A DNA stretch of 20,156 nt from positions 1 to 20,156 of the forward strand of contig DAOWHY010000030.1 of NCBI GenBank assembly GCA_030641185.1, in the 5' to 3' direction. Positions 7,861 to 14,777 of this stretch are shown one piece after another; within the stretch, counting starts at the first letter, position 1, and each line of letters opens with the position of its first letter. Under the pieces are notes generated by a model. The model was not told where the DNA came from. It did no database searches and saw nothing but the letters and a program-made list of their open reading frames with translations. Both the position numbers and the translations under genes were made by a program. This DNA is from Candidatus Moraniibacteriota bacterium (GTDB lineage: Bacteria; Patescibacteriota; Minisyncoccia; JAHIHE01; JAGLIN01).

Positions 7861-8937
7861 ATGGCAGAAAATAAGGAAAAAACAGGTGAAAATAAATTGG
7901 AGGCGGTAGATTTAAATCGTCTTATTTTAGATATGATCAATAAGCTTCCTGAAAGATCAAGAAATATAATAATAAAAAGATTTAATCTTGATAATAAAGG
8001 CGTAAAAACTCTTGATGAAATTGGAAAAGAATACGAGATAACCAGAGAAAGGGTTAGACAGATTGAGGTAGAAGCAATGGCAAAATTAAAAAAGACAAGC
8101 AGGAAATATAATCTTGACGAGGCGCTTGGTTATATAAAAGAAGGCGTTAAAAATCACGGCGGGATTATGAGTAAAGAAAAAATAATAAAAATTTTTCTTG
8201 ATGGCGAAAATTTCAAAGCAAATAAACAAACTATGTTGTTAATTTTGTCGTTAGATGATAAAATAAAGATATTGAGAGAAACTAAAATTTACAAAAAAAT
8301 ATATTTTTACGAAAAAGAAAATGTCTTAAAGTTTGAGAAAGCGACAGAGAAAATAAAAAATTATCTGCAGGAAAAAAATAGAGATATAAGTTTTAATAAA
8401 ATAACAGAACTCGTAAATGAAAGCGTCAACGAAGATAATTCTTTGCCTCTTTCCGTTAAGGCAATAGGATCATACTTGGAAGCGAACAAAATTATTCTGA
8501 AAAGTATTTTAGGAGAATGGGGTTCTGAAAAATGGTCTTATATTAATCCTAAAAATATCAGAGATAAGTCATATTTATCTTTGAAAAAAAATAAAAACCC
8601 GCTTCACTTTACTGTAATTGCTGATGAGATAAATATAATTTGGCCAAAAAAGAAAAAAACTAATAGCCAGACCGTGCATAATGAGCTTATAAAAGACAGC
8701 CGTTTTGTTTTAATCGGCAGAGGAATTTACGCGTTGAAAGAGTGGGGATATGAGCGGGGAACTGTTTTAGACGTTATAATAAAAATAATGTCAGAAAAGA
8801 ATGAAAATATGAAACAAGAAGAAATAATAAAGGAAGTTTTAGACAAAAGACAAGTTAAAAAAAATACTATAATTTTAAATTTGCAGAATAAGGAGCGCTT
8901 TGAAAGATTGGATGGAAAGGTTTATAGACTGAGATAA
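7861..8937 (+). CDS. Sigma-70 region 4 fused to HARE-type winged-helix domains
   Basis: The 358-residue protein is probably a transcription regulator. Residues about 20-80 are a sigma-70 region 4: LPERSRNIIIKRF, then LDEIGKEYEITRERVRQIEVEAMAKLKK, the helix-turn-helix that reads -35 elements in real sigma factors. Region 2, which melts the promoter, is absent, so it cannot act as a full sigma factor. The lysine-rich middle and C-terminus look like repeated winged helices of the HARE/RNA-polymerase-delta type; the clearest is about 245-300 (PLHFTVIADEINIIW to GIYALKEWGY), with another at the end. A role in tuning RNA polymerase is inference. It has its own strong promoter and no Shine-Dalgarno. 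A palindromic repeat follows. Confidence 0.8.
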   Translation: MAENKEKTGENKLEAVDLNRLILDMINKLPERSRNIIIKRFNLDNKGVKTLDEIGKEYEITRERVRQIEVEAMAKLKKTSRKYNLDEALGYIKEGVKNHGGIMSKEKIIKIFLDGENFKANKQTMLLILSLDDKIKILRETKIYKKIYFYEKENVLKFEKATEKIKNYLQEKNRDISFNKITELVNESVNEDNSLPLSVKAIGSYLEANKIILKSILGEWGSEKWSYINPKNIRDKSYLSLKKNKNPLHFTVIADEINIIWPKKKKTNSQTVHNELIKDSRFVLIGRGIYALKEWGYERGTVLDVIIKIMSEKNENMKQEEIIKEVLDKRQVKKNTIILNLQNKERFERLDGKVYRLR

Positions 8938-8955
8938 ATAATAATTATCTCCTAC

Positions 8956-9076
8956 TGTCATTGCGAGGAATGAAGCGGAGCGATAGCGTAGCGGAATGAC
9001 GAAGCAATCCCGTGATTAAATTCTCTGTGCATAGTTACGGGATTGCTTCGGTCGTTGCGACTCCCTCGCAATGACA
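8956..9076 (+). repeat. Palindromic TGTCATTGCGAGG repeat, copy 2
   Basis: The ends TGTCATTGCGAGG (8956-8968) and CCTCGCAATGACA (9064-9076) are perfect inverted copies. An inner stem pairs GAAGCAATCCCGT (9001-9013) with ACGGGATTGCTTC (9037-9049). It belongs to the same family as 4948-5092 but has a different loop and middle arm. It fills most of the gap before the next gene. Confidence 0.93.
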
Positions 9077-9107
9077 TTTCGTAATTCAAAAAAATTTATA
9101 TTATTCT

Positions 9108-10403
9108 ATGCCCACATTTTTATATATTGTAATAGAATCACTTAAGGAATCAATAGTTTTTTATTATAACTATTGGTGGTTTTTTACGCCGCTAATGCTT
9201 TGGCCTATTTTTCAGCTTGCCTGGGTAAATTATATCCAGGAAAAATATTTCAGAAGCATAGAATGGAATTTGTTGGAAATAAAAATTTCAAAAGAAATAG
9301 AAAAAAGACCAAAGACGATGGAGGAATTTTTTTCTGGAATTTACAGCAGCCATGATGTAATTATAGATACTTTGTATGATGTGTATTTACAAGGCGCGTT
9401 AGATGTTTGGTTTAGCTTGGAACTTGTAAGTATAGATGGAGATGTGCATTTTTATATCAGAACTCCAATTAAATCAAGGGCTATAATAGAAGCGCAAATT
9501 TATGCTCAGTATCCGGATGCTGAAATAAAAGAGGTTGAAGATTATGTGACGGACATTCCTGACGATATTCCAAGTAAAGATTATGAAATGTGGGGAACTG
9601 ATATGACATTAGGAAGGGAAGATGCTTATCCTTTAAAAACTTATAAGGAATTTGAAGATTCTGCTTCGGGAGAATTTGTTGATCCTGTTTCAAATATTAT
9701 TGAAGGAGTTAGTAAATTAGGCAAGGGAGAGCAGATATGGATGCAGATCCTTGTTAGAGCAACTGGCGATGAATGGAAGCAGGAGGCAGACAATCTAGTG
9801 CTTGATTTAATAGGCAGAAAGAGAAAAAAGGAAACATTCAGTAATCCGCTTGCGTTTATTATAAGTGAAATCGCTGATATTGGCAGATATATACTCTTTG
9901 GGCTTTTTTCAGCCGTTAATCCGCTTGAGGAGGGTGAGAAAAAAGAAACAAAAGAAGAAGAGTCAATTAGTTTAATGCTTCATCTTTCTCCCGGTGAAAA
10001 AGACGTAGTTACAGCTATTGATAACAGCACAAAAAAACCGGGATTTGAAACGGATATTCGCTGGGTCTATTTGGCAAAAAGAGATATTTTTGATAAGCCA
10101 AAAGGATGCGGAATATGTTTTTCTTATTTTGCGCAATTCGGATCACAAGATTTAAACTATTTAATTCCTAACTCAAAAACCAAGACAAGCGCTTATTATC
10201 TTCTAACGGAATTTAGATTAGCGATAAGGAAAAGAAAGCTTTTAAGAAAATACAAGCGAAGAGAATTTGATGAGAAAGGATATGTTTTGAATGTGGAGGA
10301 ACTGGCGACTATTTTTCATTTTCCAACTATTGAAGTTAAAGCTCCTGTTGCTCCTCGAGTTGAAGCTAAAAAAGGCAAACCGCCAGCAGGGTTGCCAATA
10401 TAA
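9108..10403 (+). CDS. Membrane protein paired with a conjugation-type ATPase
   Basis: The 431-residue protein has a strongly hydrophobic N-terminal segment (about 16-40, rich in Trp, Phe and Tyr), a large soluble region, and a second hydrophobic patch near 249-270. A charged KKETKEEE linker follows, then a C-terminal domain ending in a Pro/Ala/Lys-rich tail. I recognise it only as the kind of large membrane protein often found in Patescibacteria directly before a TraD/TrwB-like ATPase; I see no enzymatic motif. The ATPase gene lies 168 bases downstream on the same strand, so this is likely the membrane anchor or partner of that motor. ATG 9108 comes 31 bases after a palindromic repeat and has no Shine-Dalgarno. 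Confidence 0.75.
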   Translation: MPTFLYIVIESLKESIVFYYNYWWFFTPLMLWPIFQLAWVNYIQEKYFRSIEWNLLEIKISKEIEKRPKTMEEFFSGIYSSHDVIIDTLYDVYLQGALDVWFSLELVSIDGDVHFYIRTPIKSRAIIEAQIYAQYPDAEIKEVEDYVTDIPDDIPSKDYEMWGTDMTLGREDAYPLKTYKEFEDSASGEFVDPVSNIIEGVSKLGKGEQIWMQILVRATGDEWKQEADNLVLDLIGRKRKKETFSNPLAFIISEIADIGRYILFGLFSAVNPLEEGEKKETKEEESISLMLHLSPGEKDVVTAIDNSTKKPGFETDIRWVYLAKRDIFDKPKGCGICFSYFAQFGSQDLNYLIPNSKTKTSAYYLLTEFRLAIRKRKLLRKYKRREFDEKGYVLNVEELATIFHFPTIEVKAPVAPRVEAKKGKPPAGLPI

Positions 10404-10408
10404 ATTAT

Positions 10409-10493
10409 TAGTCATTGGTAACATAGTCATTGGCAGTAAGACAAGTTATTGGTCATAAGTTAACAGAAAGTCCAAAGACCTAAAACTTATGAC
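10409..10493 (+). repeat. Short direct and inverted repeats between the membrane and ATPase genes
   Basis: TAGTCATTGG occurs at 10409-10418 and again at 10424-10433. GTCATAAGTT (10452-10461) is inverted as AACTTATGAC (10484-10493), a 10-bp stem with a 22-base loop and no T-run. The purpose is not evident. Confidence 0.55.
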
Positions 10494-10571
10494 TGTTCCT
10501 ACTGCTAACAACCTCATTACTTATAACTTGAAAAAGACAACAAGTCTATTATTTATTAAAATTCAAACATT

Positions 10572-12320
10572 ATGTCAACTGATACCACTCATTTTGCAAA
10601 AACAAATTTTCGCGGGCAGGAGCATATTTTTGGTATAAAAAAAGATGATCGCAGAAGACATATGTATGTTATTGGGAAAACAGGAATGGGGAAAACAACG
10701 CTTTTGGAAAATATGGTTATTTCAGATATTAGAGCTGGAAATGGCGTAGCTGTTGTAGATCCGCATGGGGATTTTGCTGAAAAGATTTTGAATTTTATAC
10801 CATCTTCCAGAATTAATGATGTTGTGTATTTTAATCCAGCGGACATTGATTATCCAATCGCTTTTAACGTAATGGAGCATGTTGATCCTAAATATAAGCA
10901 TCTCGTTGCTTCTGGATTAATTGGAGTTTTTAAAAAAATATGGGCCGATTCATGGGGACCGCGATTGGAATATTTATTAAGGAATGTAATTTTAGGTCTT
11001 TTAGAATATCCGGGAAGCACTTTATTGGGAGTGCCAAGAATGCTCGTTGACAAAGAATATAGAAAAAAAGTAGTCAATAAAATTTCAGATCCTGTTGTTA
11101 AAGCTTTTTGGGTTGATGAATTTACAAAATATTCAAATCAGTTCACGGTTGAAGCTATTTCCCCAATTCAAAACAAGGTCGGACAATTTCTTTCCAGTTC
11201 GCTTGTCAGGAATATAATTTCCCAAACGCATTCATCCATAGATATAAAAGAGATAATGGATAACAAAAAAATACTAATTATGAATTTGGCAAAAGGAAGA
11301 ATTGGCGAAGATTACAGCGCGCTTTTGGGCGCAATGCTTATTACAAAAATTCAGCTTGCTGCAATGGGAAGAGTTGACATCCCAGAAGAAGAAAGAAAAG
11401 ATTTTTATCTATATGTTGATGAGTTTCAAAATTTTGCCACAGAATCATTTGCGGATATTTTATCAGAAGCAAGAAAGTATAGATTAGACTTAATTATCGC
11501 CCATCAATACATCAGTCAACTAGAGGAACCCGTAAGTGACGCTGTTTTTGGAAATGTCGGAACTATTATTACTTTCAGAGTTGGAGCCGCAGATGCGGAA
11601 TTTTTAGAAAAAGAGTTTGAGCCGGTTTTTACAATGAACGACTTAGTAAATCTTGCCAAATATGACATTTATTTAAAATTGATGATTGACGGAGTGTCTG
11701 GCGATGCTTTTAGCGCCACTTCTCTCTCTCCGATAGAAGCAACAGAGAAAAGTAGTTTAGAAAAAATTATAAAGGTATCGCGAGAAAGATATTCAAGCAA
11801 AAGAGAGGTTGTGGAAGAAAAAATATCAAAATGGTCTGGCGTTAATAACGCTGATGATTATGGACAAAAAAAAGGAAATTCTTCAGCAAATGAAAATAAT
11901 AGAAATAAACCGAGAGAGAATTATGCGAATAAAGATGACGATAGAGAAATGTGGAATGCTATTTGTAAAATATGCCAAACAAAAATAAAAGTTCCTTTTA
12001 AGCCAGATCCGGCAAGAAAAACATACTGTAAGGAATGCTTAGCGGACATTAGAAAACAGTCATCAGAATTTTTGAATGATAAAAATGATAAATCGGACAA
12101 CAATATAAATAATGCAGACATTCAAAATAACAAAGAAGAACTAAAACCTGTTCAGAATAATAATGTTATCAAGAATATTATTGAGGAAGAAAAAATAAAA
12201 AAGGCAACAACGAGGACGATTCAAAATGGCAAGAGCGCTATTGAGAATACCATTAAAGAAGATATTGCGGAAGAGATTGAGCAAAAAAAAATTGGAGAAG
12301 GCGAAGTAATTAAGTTTTAA
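10572..12320 (+). CDS. TraD/TrwB-like DNA-transfer ATPase with C-terminal zinc ribbon
   Basis: The 582-residue P-loop ATPase is of the coupling-protein/HerA-FtsK group that pumps DNA or feeds a type IV secretion channel. Walker A GKTGMGKTT is at 35-43, VVDPHGDFAEKI follows at about 61-72, and Walker B LYVDEFQNF has the acidic pair at 283-284. The sensor-like IIAHQYISQL is near 308-317. Residues 400-460 are a hydrophilic linker. C465/C468 and C486/C489 form a zinc ribbon (CKIC, then YCKEC), and a disordered, Asn/Lys/Glu-rich tail ends the protein. There is no N-terminal membrane helix, so the preceding membrane protein may anchor it. It could serve DNA uptake, conjugation or a pilus; no relaxase is visible here. 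Confidence 0.85.
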   Translation: MSTDTTHFAKTNFRGQEHIFGIKKDDRRRHMYVIGKTGMGKTTLLENMVISDIRAGNGVAVVDPHGDFAEKILNFIPSSRINDVVYFNPADIDYPIAFNVMEHVDPKYKHLVASGLIGVFKKIWADSWGPRLEYLLRNVILGLLEYPGSTLLGVPRMLVDKEYRKKVVNKISDPVVKAFWVDEFTKYSNQFTVEAISPIQNKVGQFLSSSLVRNIISQTHSSIDIKEIMDNKKILIMNLAKGRIGEDYSALLGAMLITKIQLAAMGRVDIPEEERKDFYLYVDEFQNFATESFADILSEARKYRLDLIIAHQYISQLEEPVSDAVFGNVGTIITFRVGAADAEFLEKEFEPVFTMNDLVNLAKYDIYLKLMIDGVSGDAFSATSLSPIEATEKSSLEKIIKVSRERYSSKREVVEEKISKWSGVNNADDYGQKKGNSSANENNRNKPRENYANKDDDREMWNAICKICQTKIKVPFKPDPARKTYCKECLADIRKQSSEFLNDKNDKSDNNINNADIQNNKEELKPVQNNNVIKNIIEEEKIKKATTRTIQNGKSAIENTIKEDIAEEIEQKKIGEGEVIKF

Positions 12321-12331
12321 TAACACAATTG

Positions 12332-12359
12332 TTGACAAAAAATATTGGCGTGGTATTAT
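12332..12359 (+). promoter_or_regulatory. Promoter of the cysteine synthase leader
   Basis: TTGACA (12332-12337), a 16-base spacer, and TATTAT (12354-12359). The predicted start is near 12366, about 35 bases before the leader peptide and about 370 bases before the cysteine synthase ATG. It begins 12 bases after the ATPase stop, so it marks a new transcription unit. Confidence 0.75.
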
Positions 12360-12399
12360 GAGTTTAAAGTTACTCTCAGTTTATATTAATTAAAAAATT

Positions 12400-12444
12400 A
12401 TGTTTAAAAACCAGTTGATTTGTCTTTGTTGTTGTAGTCTGTAG
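12400..12444 (+). CDS. Cysteine-rich leader peptide (14 residues)
   Basis: The frame reads MFKNQLICLCCCSL and stops with TAG at 12442-12444. Cys codons (all TGT) are at residues 8, 10, 11 and 12, four of fourteen, in a short frame lying between a promoter and cysteine synthase. In known attenuators such a run stalls the ribosome when the matching charged tRNA is scarce. The stop codon sits in the loop of the hairpin AGTCTG/CAGATT, the expected place for an attenuator. There is no Shine-Dalgarno, as for most genes here. The peptide itself probably has no function beyond being translated. Expression is not shown by sequence alone. Confidence 0.7.
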   Translation: MFKNQLICLCCCSL

Positions 12445-12527
12445 AGCAGATTGGTTTTTAAATTGATTAATTTATTTTCTTGTTTAAATATTAAGTGAAC
12501 TAAAACCAGTCTGTAGCGGCTGTTTTT
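12403..12527 (+). promoter_or_regulatory. Cysteine-responsive transcription attenuator of cysteine synthase
   Basis: Four segments give competing pairings. Segment 1 (TTTAAAAACCA, 12403-12413, plus AGTCTG, 12436-12441) pairs with segment 2 (12447-12462, CAGATTGGTTTTTAAA). Segment 2 can instead pair with segment 3: CAGATTGGTTTT (12447-12458) with AAAACCAGTCTG (12502-12513) is 12 continuous pairs with one G-U. Segment 3 can also pair with segment 4 to form the terminator. A ribosome stalled on the Cys codons (12421-12435) would cover segment 1, free segment 2 and favour the antiterminator. One that reaches the stop at 12442 would cover part of segment 2 and let the terminator form. That logic is inferred from the pattern of the trp-type attenuators. 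Confidence 0.7.
12502..12527 (+). terminator. Attenuator terminator hairpin
   Basis: CAGTC (12507-12511) pairs with GGCTG (12518-12522), with one T-G wobble, over the loop TGTAGC. Outer AAAA and TTTT can extend the stem past a C/T mismatch, and five T (12523-12527) follow. The core stem is short, which suits a conditional rather than a strong terminator. Its 5' arm is the same sequence used by the antiterminator. Confidence 0.65.
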
Positions 12528-12568
12528 ATTTATAGAATTAATTTAATAAATATAGGACTTCTTCGCTT

Positions 12569-12706
12569 ATGTCATTTCGAACCCGTGAGAGTGAGAAATC
12601 TAAAAGTAATACTATGCAGAGATTGTGTTTATATTAGGAGAATTTTTAGATCTCTCAACCGCGGAGTTTATGCTGAATTTATTTCAGTGCTCATTTCAAG
12701 ATGACA
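12569..12706 (+). repeat. Palindromic TGTCATTTCGA repeat between attenuator and cysteine synthase
   Basis: ATGTCATTTCGA (12569-12580) is mirrored imperfectly by TTTCAAGATGACA (12694-12706). Inner stretches GAGAAATCTAAAA (from 12593) and TTTTTAGATCTCTC (from 12643) also face each other. It resembles the TGTCATTGCGAGG family in design but has different sequence. It lies in the untranslated leader, after the attenuator. Confidence 0.7.
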
Positions 12707-12737
12707 AAACAAGAAAATCCTAATTAAAACCAAAAAA

Positions 12738-13643
12738 ATGATTTACGAAAATGTGTTGAGCCTTGTTGGCAATACGCCGATAGTAAAAATAAATAAATTA
12801 ACCGGAAAAAATGATGCCATGGTTCTGGCAAAGCTGGAGGAATATAATATAGGAGGATCTATAAAAAGCGTAATGGCCCTTCGTATGATTGAAGGCGCGG
12901 AAAAATCTGGAAAATTAAATAAAAACAAAACTATAATAGAATCCAGTTCCGGAAATACCGGCATTGCTATGTCAATAATCGCCGCAGTTAAAGGATATAA
13001 AATCACAATTATTATTCCAGCATCAGTAAGCGTTGAACGCAGAAAATTAATCAAAGCTTATGGAGCGGAATTGATCTTATCTCCAGGAGAAAAGGGCACT
13101 GACGGCGCTACTGAAATAAAAAAAAAGCTAATAGCCGAAAATCATGGGAAATATGCTGATCTTGATCAGTTCAAAAATCCGGCTAATGTTTTAGCTCATT
13201 ATAATATAACAGGCAAGGAAATTCTTGCTCAAACCGAAGGAAAAGTTGATATGGTTGTCTTAGGCATTGGAACCGCGGGTACGGGAGTCGGGGTTTCAAA
13301 ATGCTTAAAAGAATATAATTCAAAAATTAAAATTGTGGGAGTTATGCCTGAAGTAGGAGCAAAAATTCAGGGACTCAGAAATTCAGAAGAACTTAAACAA
13401 ACAGATCTTTTTCAAAATAATGCCTTTGATGAAATTATTGAAATTAAAAAAGAATTAGTTCCGAAAATTTTTACTATCTCAAAAATGTTGGCTCAAAAAG
13501 AAGGAATTTTAGCTGGAATAAGCTCTGGAGCCGCTATGTATATTGCTCTTCAGAAAGCAAAAGAATTAAAAAAGGACAAAACAATCGTGGTAATTCTGCC
13601 GGATAACGGAGAAAGATATTTAAGCACTGACTTGTTTGAATAA
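12738..13643 (+). CDS. cysK: Cysteine synthase (PLP-dependent sulfhydrylase)
   Basis: This fold-type II PLP enzyme would join sulfide to an activated serine to make cysteine. The 301 residues follow the family order: VGNTPIVKI (10-18), the PLP lysine region NIGGSIKSV with K43, the substrate loop SSSGNTG (68-74), the phosphate-binding GIGTAGTGVG, KIQGL, GISSGAA and VVILPDNGERYLST. The lysine motif differs from the usual NPGGSVKDR: Pro is Ile and Asp-Arg is Ser-Val. The acceptor (O-acetylserine or O-phosphoserine) cannot be told from sequence; a cystathionine beta-synthase-type role is possible but less likely. The upstream Cys-codon attenuator independently supports cysteine synthesis. ATG 12738 has no Shine-Dalgarno. 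A terminator follows. Confidence 0.9.
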   Translation: MIYENVLSLVGNTPIVKINKLTGKNDAMVLAKLEEYNIGGSIKSVMALRMIEGAEKSGKLNKNKTIIESSSGNTGIAMSIIAAVKGYKITIIIPASVSVERRKLIKAYGAELILSPGEKGTDGATEIKKKLIAENHGKYADLDQFKNPANVLAHYNITGKEILAQTEGKVDMVVLGIGTAGTGVGVSKCLKEYNSKIKIVGVMPEVGAKIQGLRNSEELKQTDLFQNNAFDEIIEIKKELVPKIFTISKMLAQKEGILAGISSGAAMYIALQKAKELKKDKTIVVILPDNGERYLSTDLFE

Positions 13644-13824
13644 TAAAATAGGAGTGAGGGCTTTAGCCCGAAAAATCACTGTCGGGCTAAAGCCCTTTTT
13701 TATTATAAGAAGAGATAAGAGAGATAATAAGCTTGAAATCAAAAAGGAAGAAATAAATACGGTGCCTGATGAAATATTACAGTCAATCTTAGATAACGGA
13801 GCAAAAGCGATGCCCGCTGTATGA
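13636..13824 (+). CDS. Doubtful small frame after cysteine synthase
   Basis: A 62-codon frame overlaps the last 8 bases of cysteine synthase and runs through the terminator hairpin. Its first part (to about residue 23) is translated hairpin. The tail, from RRDKRDNKLEIKKEE to the end, looks protein-like and could be the remnant of a gene whose start was lost, or a small protein starting at GTG 13654. No family is recognised. Confidence 0.25.
   Translation: MNNKIGVRALARKITVGLKPFFIIRRDKRDNKLEIKKEEINTVPDEILQSILDNGAKAMPAV
13657..13701 (+). terminator. Rho-independent terminator after cysteine synthase
   Basis: A 15-bp perfect stem, AGGGCTTTAGCCCGA (13657-13671) with TCGGGCTAAAGCCCT (13682-13696), has a 10-base loop and ends in six T. 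Its GC-rich sequence contrasts with the surroundings and may be another dispersed repeat put to use as a terminator. Confidence 0.85.
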
Positions 13825-13848
13825 GTTAGTTAGTTATTGGAATATAAC

Positions 13849-13854
13849 GAGGTG
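13849..13854 (+). promoter_or_regulatory. Shine-Dalgarno deciding the start at 13861
   Basis: GAGGTG lies 6 bases before ATG 13861. The frame is open back to a TTG at 13837, but this site favours the ATG. Such sites are otherwise almost absent in this window. Confidence 0.7.
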
Positions 13855-13860
13855 ATTGAA

Positions 13861-14166
13861 ATGGTAAGTTTTGACCCAGCAACAAGAATTGAGCGTATCC
13901 TTAATGTTCTTCTGTGTTTATTTATAAAAAATGATCAGGGAATATCTGAATCAGACGGAGTAGCTTTTAGAAGCATGCAAGATATGCATGATGAGCAATT
14001 AGTTGCACTTGAGAAAAAAGCATTGTTAATGCTTGGAGAAATTGGAACTGAGCCTCCGTTTAATATAACGGAAGATATAATTAAAGAAAAATTTAGAAAG
14101 ACAAGGGAAAAAATAGATCAAAGCAGACAAGAACAAAAATCTGCCTTATCTTTATGTCATTTGTAG
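13861..14166 (+). CDS. Small helical protein, function unknown
   Basis: I do not recognise this 101-residue soluble protein. It looks largely alpha-helical (IERILNVLLCLFI, then long charged helices ending in a Lys/Arg/Gln-rich segment) and has no signal peptide, metal motif or catalytic motif that I can see. It has a proper Shine-Dalgarno, unlike most neighbours, and a terminator hairpin that overlaps its stop codon, so it is a compact single-gene unit. The difference in translation signal may point to a different origin. It sits just before thioredoxin. Confidence 0.65.
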   Translation: MVSFDPATRIERILNVLLCLFIKNDQGISESDGVAFRSMQDMHDEQLVALEKKALLMLGEIGTEPPFNITEDIIKEKFRKTREKIDQSRQEQKSALSLCHL

Positions 14167-14190
14167 AGTGGTTTTCAATCACTCTTTTTT
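14165..14190 (+). terminator. Terminator overlapping the stop of the small helical protein
   Basis: AGAGTGGTT (14165-14173) pairs with AATCACTCT (14177-14185) with one G-T wobble, and six T (14185-14190) follow. The hairpin starts inside the TAG stop. Confidence 0.75.
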
Positions 14191-14227
14191 ATTTGCATCC
14201 TCCACTTTTTTAGTGTATATTTAGTAA

Positions 14228-14264
14228 TATAATCAATTAAATAAAATAGGAGGTTAAGAAAGGA
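14228..14264 (+). promoter_or_regulatory. Possible -10 and ribosome sites of thioredoxin
   Basis: TATAAT at 14228-14233 is a perfect -10, but no good -35 lies 16-18 bases upstream. AGGAGGT (14248-14254) is a strong Shine-Dalgarno but 16 bases from the ATG at 14271; AAGGAA (14260-14265) is better placed. The pair may act together. Confidence 0.45.
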
Positions 14265-14270
14265 AAAAAT

Positions 14271-14591
14271 ATGGAAATTAAATTTACGGATCAAAATTTT
14301 GAGGAGGAAGCGGAAAAATCGGAGTTACCAGTGCTAGTTGACTTTTGGGCGGTTTGGTGCGGACCGTGCCAGATGATGGGACCAATTATTGAAGAACTCG
14401 CAGAGAAGTTTGAAGGAAGAATGAAAATTGGAAAAATCAATGTTGACGAAAATCCTGAAACAGCTAAAAAATATGAAGTTTTAGGAATTCCATCTCTAAA
14501 GTTTTTTAAGAACGGAGAAATTATAGATGAAATAACGGGACTTCAGCCGAAAGAAGTTATTGTTGAAAAAATTGAGAATTTGATTTCATAG
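14271..14591 (+). CDS. trxA: Thioredoxin
   Basis: This small cytosolic protein reduces disulfides with a CxxC pair. The 106 residues match the normal family length, with the active site WCGPC in the block LVDFWAVWCGPCQMMGP, the buried Asp in LVDF, and the cis-proline in GIPSLKFFKNGE. The gene has a ribosome site and begins a redox group: ferredoxin 186 bases downstream and thioredoxin reductase next. The gap to ferredoxin holds two inverted repeats, so the genes may not share one transcript. Confidence 0.96.
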   Translation: MEIKFTDQNFEEEAEKSELPVLVDFWAVWCGPCQMMGPIIEELAEKFEGRMKIGKINVDENPETAKKYEVLGIPSLKFFKNGEIIDEITGLQPKEVIVEKIENLIS

Positions 14592-14630
14592 TGTTATTCC
14601 TGCGGAGGCAGGAATCCATTACTACAATTA
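14591..14630 (-). repeat. ATTCCTGC hairpin repeat, copy 2 (inverted)
   Basis: ATTCCTGC (14596-14603) pairs with GCAGGAAT (14608-14615) over GGAG. Read on the minus strand, its flanks (AATTGTAGTAATGG before, AATAACAC after) align with the copy at 3318-3355. The element begins right at the end of thioredoxin. Confidence 0.8.
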
Positions 14631-14668
14631 AACTTTATAATAAGCTTTATTATAAATAGTAAAAGTAT

Positions 14669-14737
14669 ATTGTAGTAGTAGATCCCAGACATTTTTTTCT
14701 AAAGCTTTGCTTTTAGAAAAAAATTCTGGGGTGACAA
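14669..14737 (+). repeat. ATTGTAG hairpin repeat, copy 3 with a different stem
   Basis: It starts ATTGTAGTAGTAGATCCC and ends GGGGTGACAA, like copy 1, but the stem is different and longer. CCCAGA (14684-14689) pairs with TCTGGG (14725-14730), and ATTTTTTTCTAAA (14691-14703) with TTTAGAAAAAAAT (14712-14724). Copies 2 and 3 face each other between thioredoxin and ferredoxin. Confidence 0.75.
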
Positions 14738-14777
14738 AAATGTGGTAATAAAATTTTAAACAATTAATAAAAATAAA

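Noticed and set aside
12366..12530. 6S RNA or T-box riboswitch in the cysteine synthase leader
   Set aside because: There is no T-box consensus or long bulged rod; the Cys-codon frame and competing stems explain the region better.
12569..12600. tRNA-like TTCGAA near 12576
   Set aside because: No acceptor, anticodon or D arms surround it; it is the end of a palindromic repeat.
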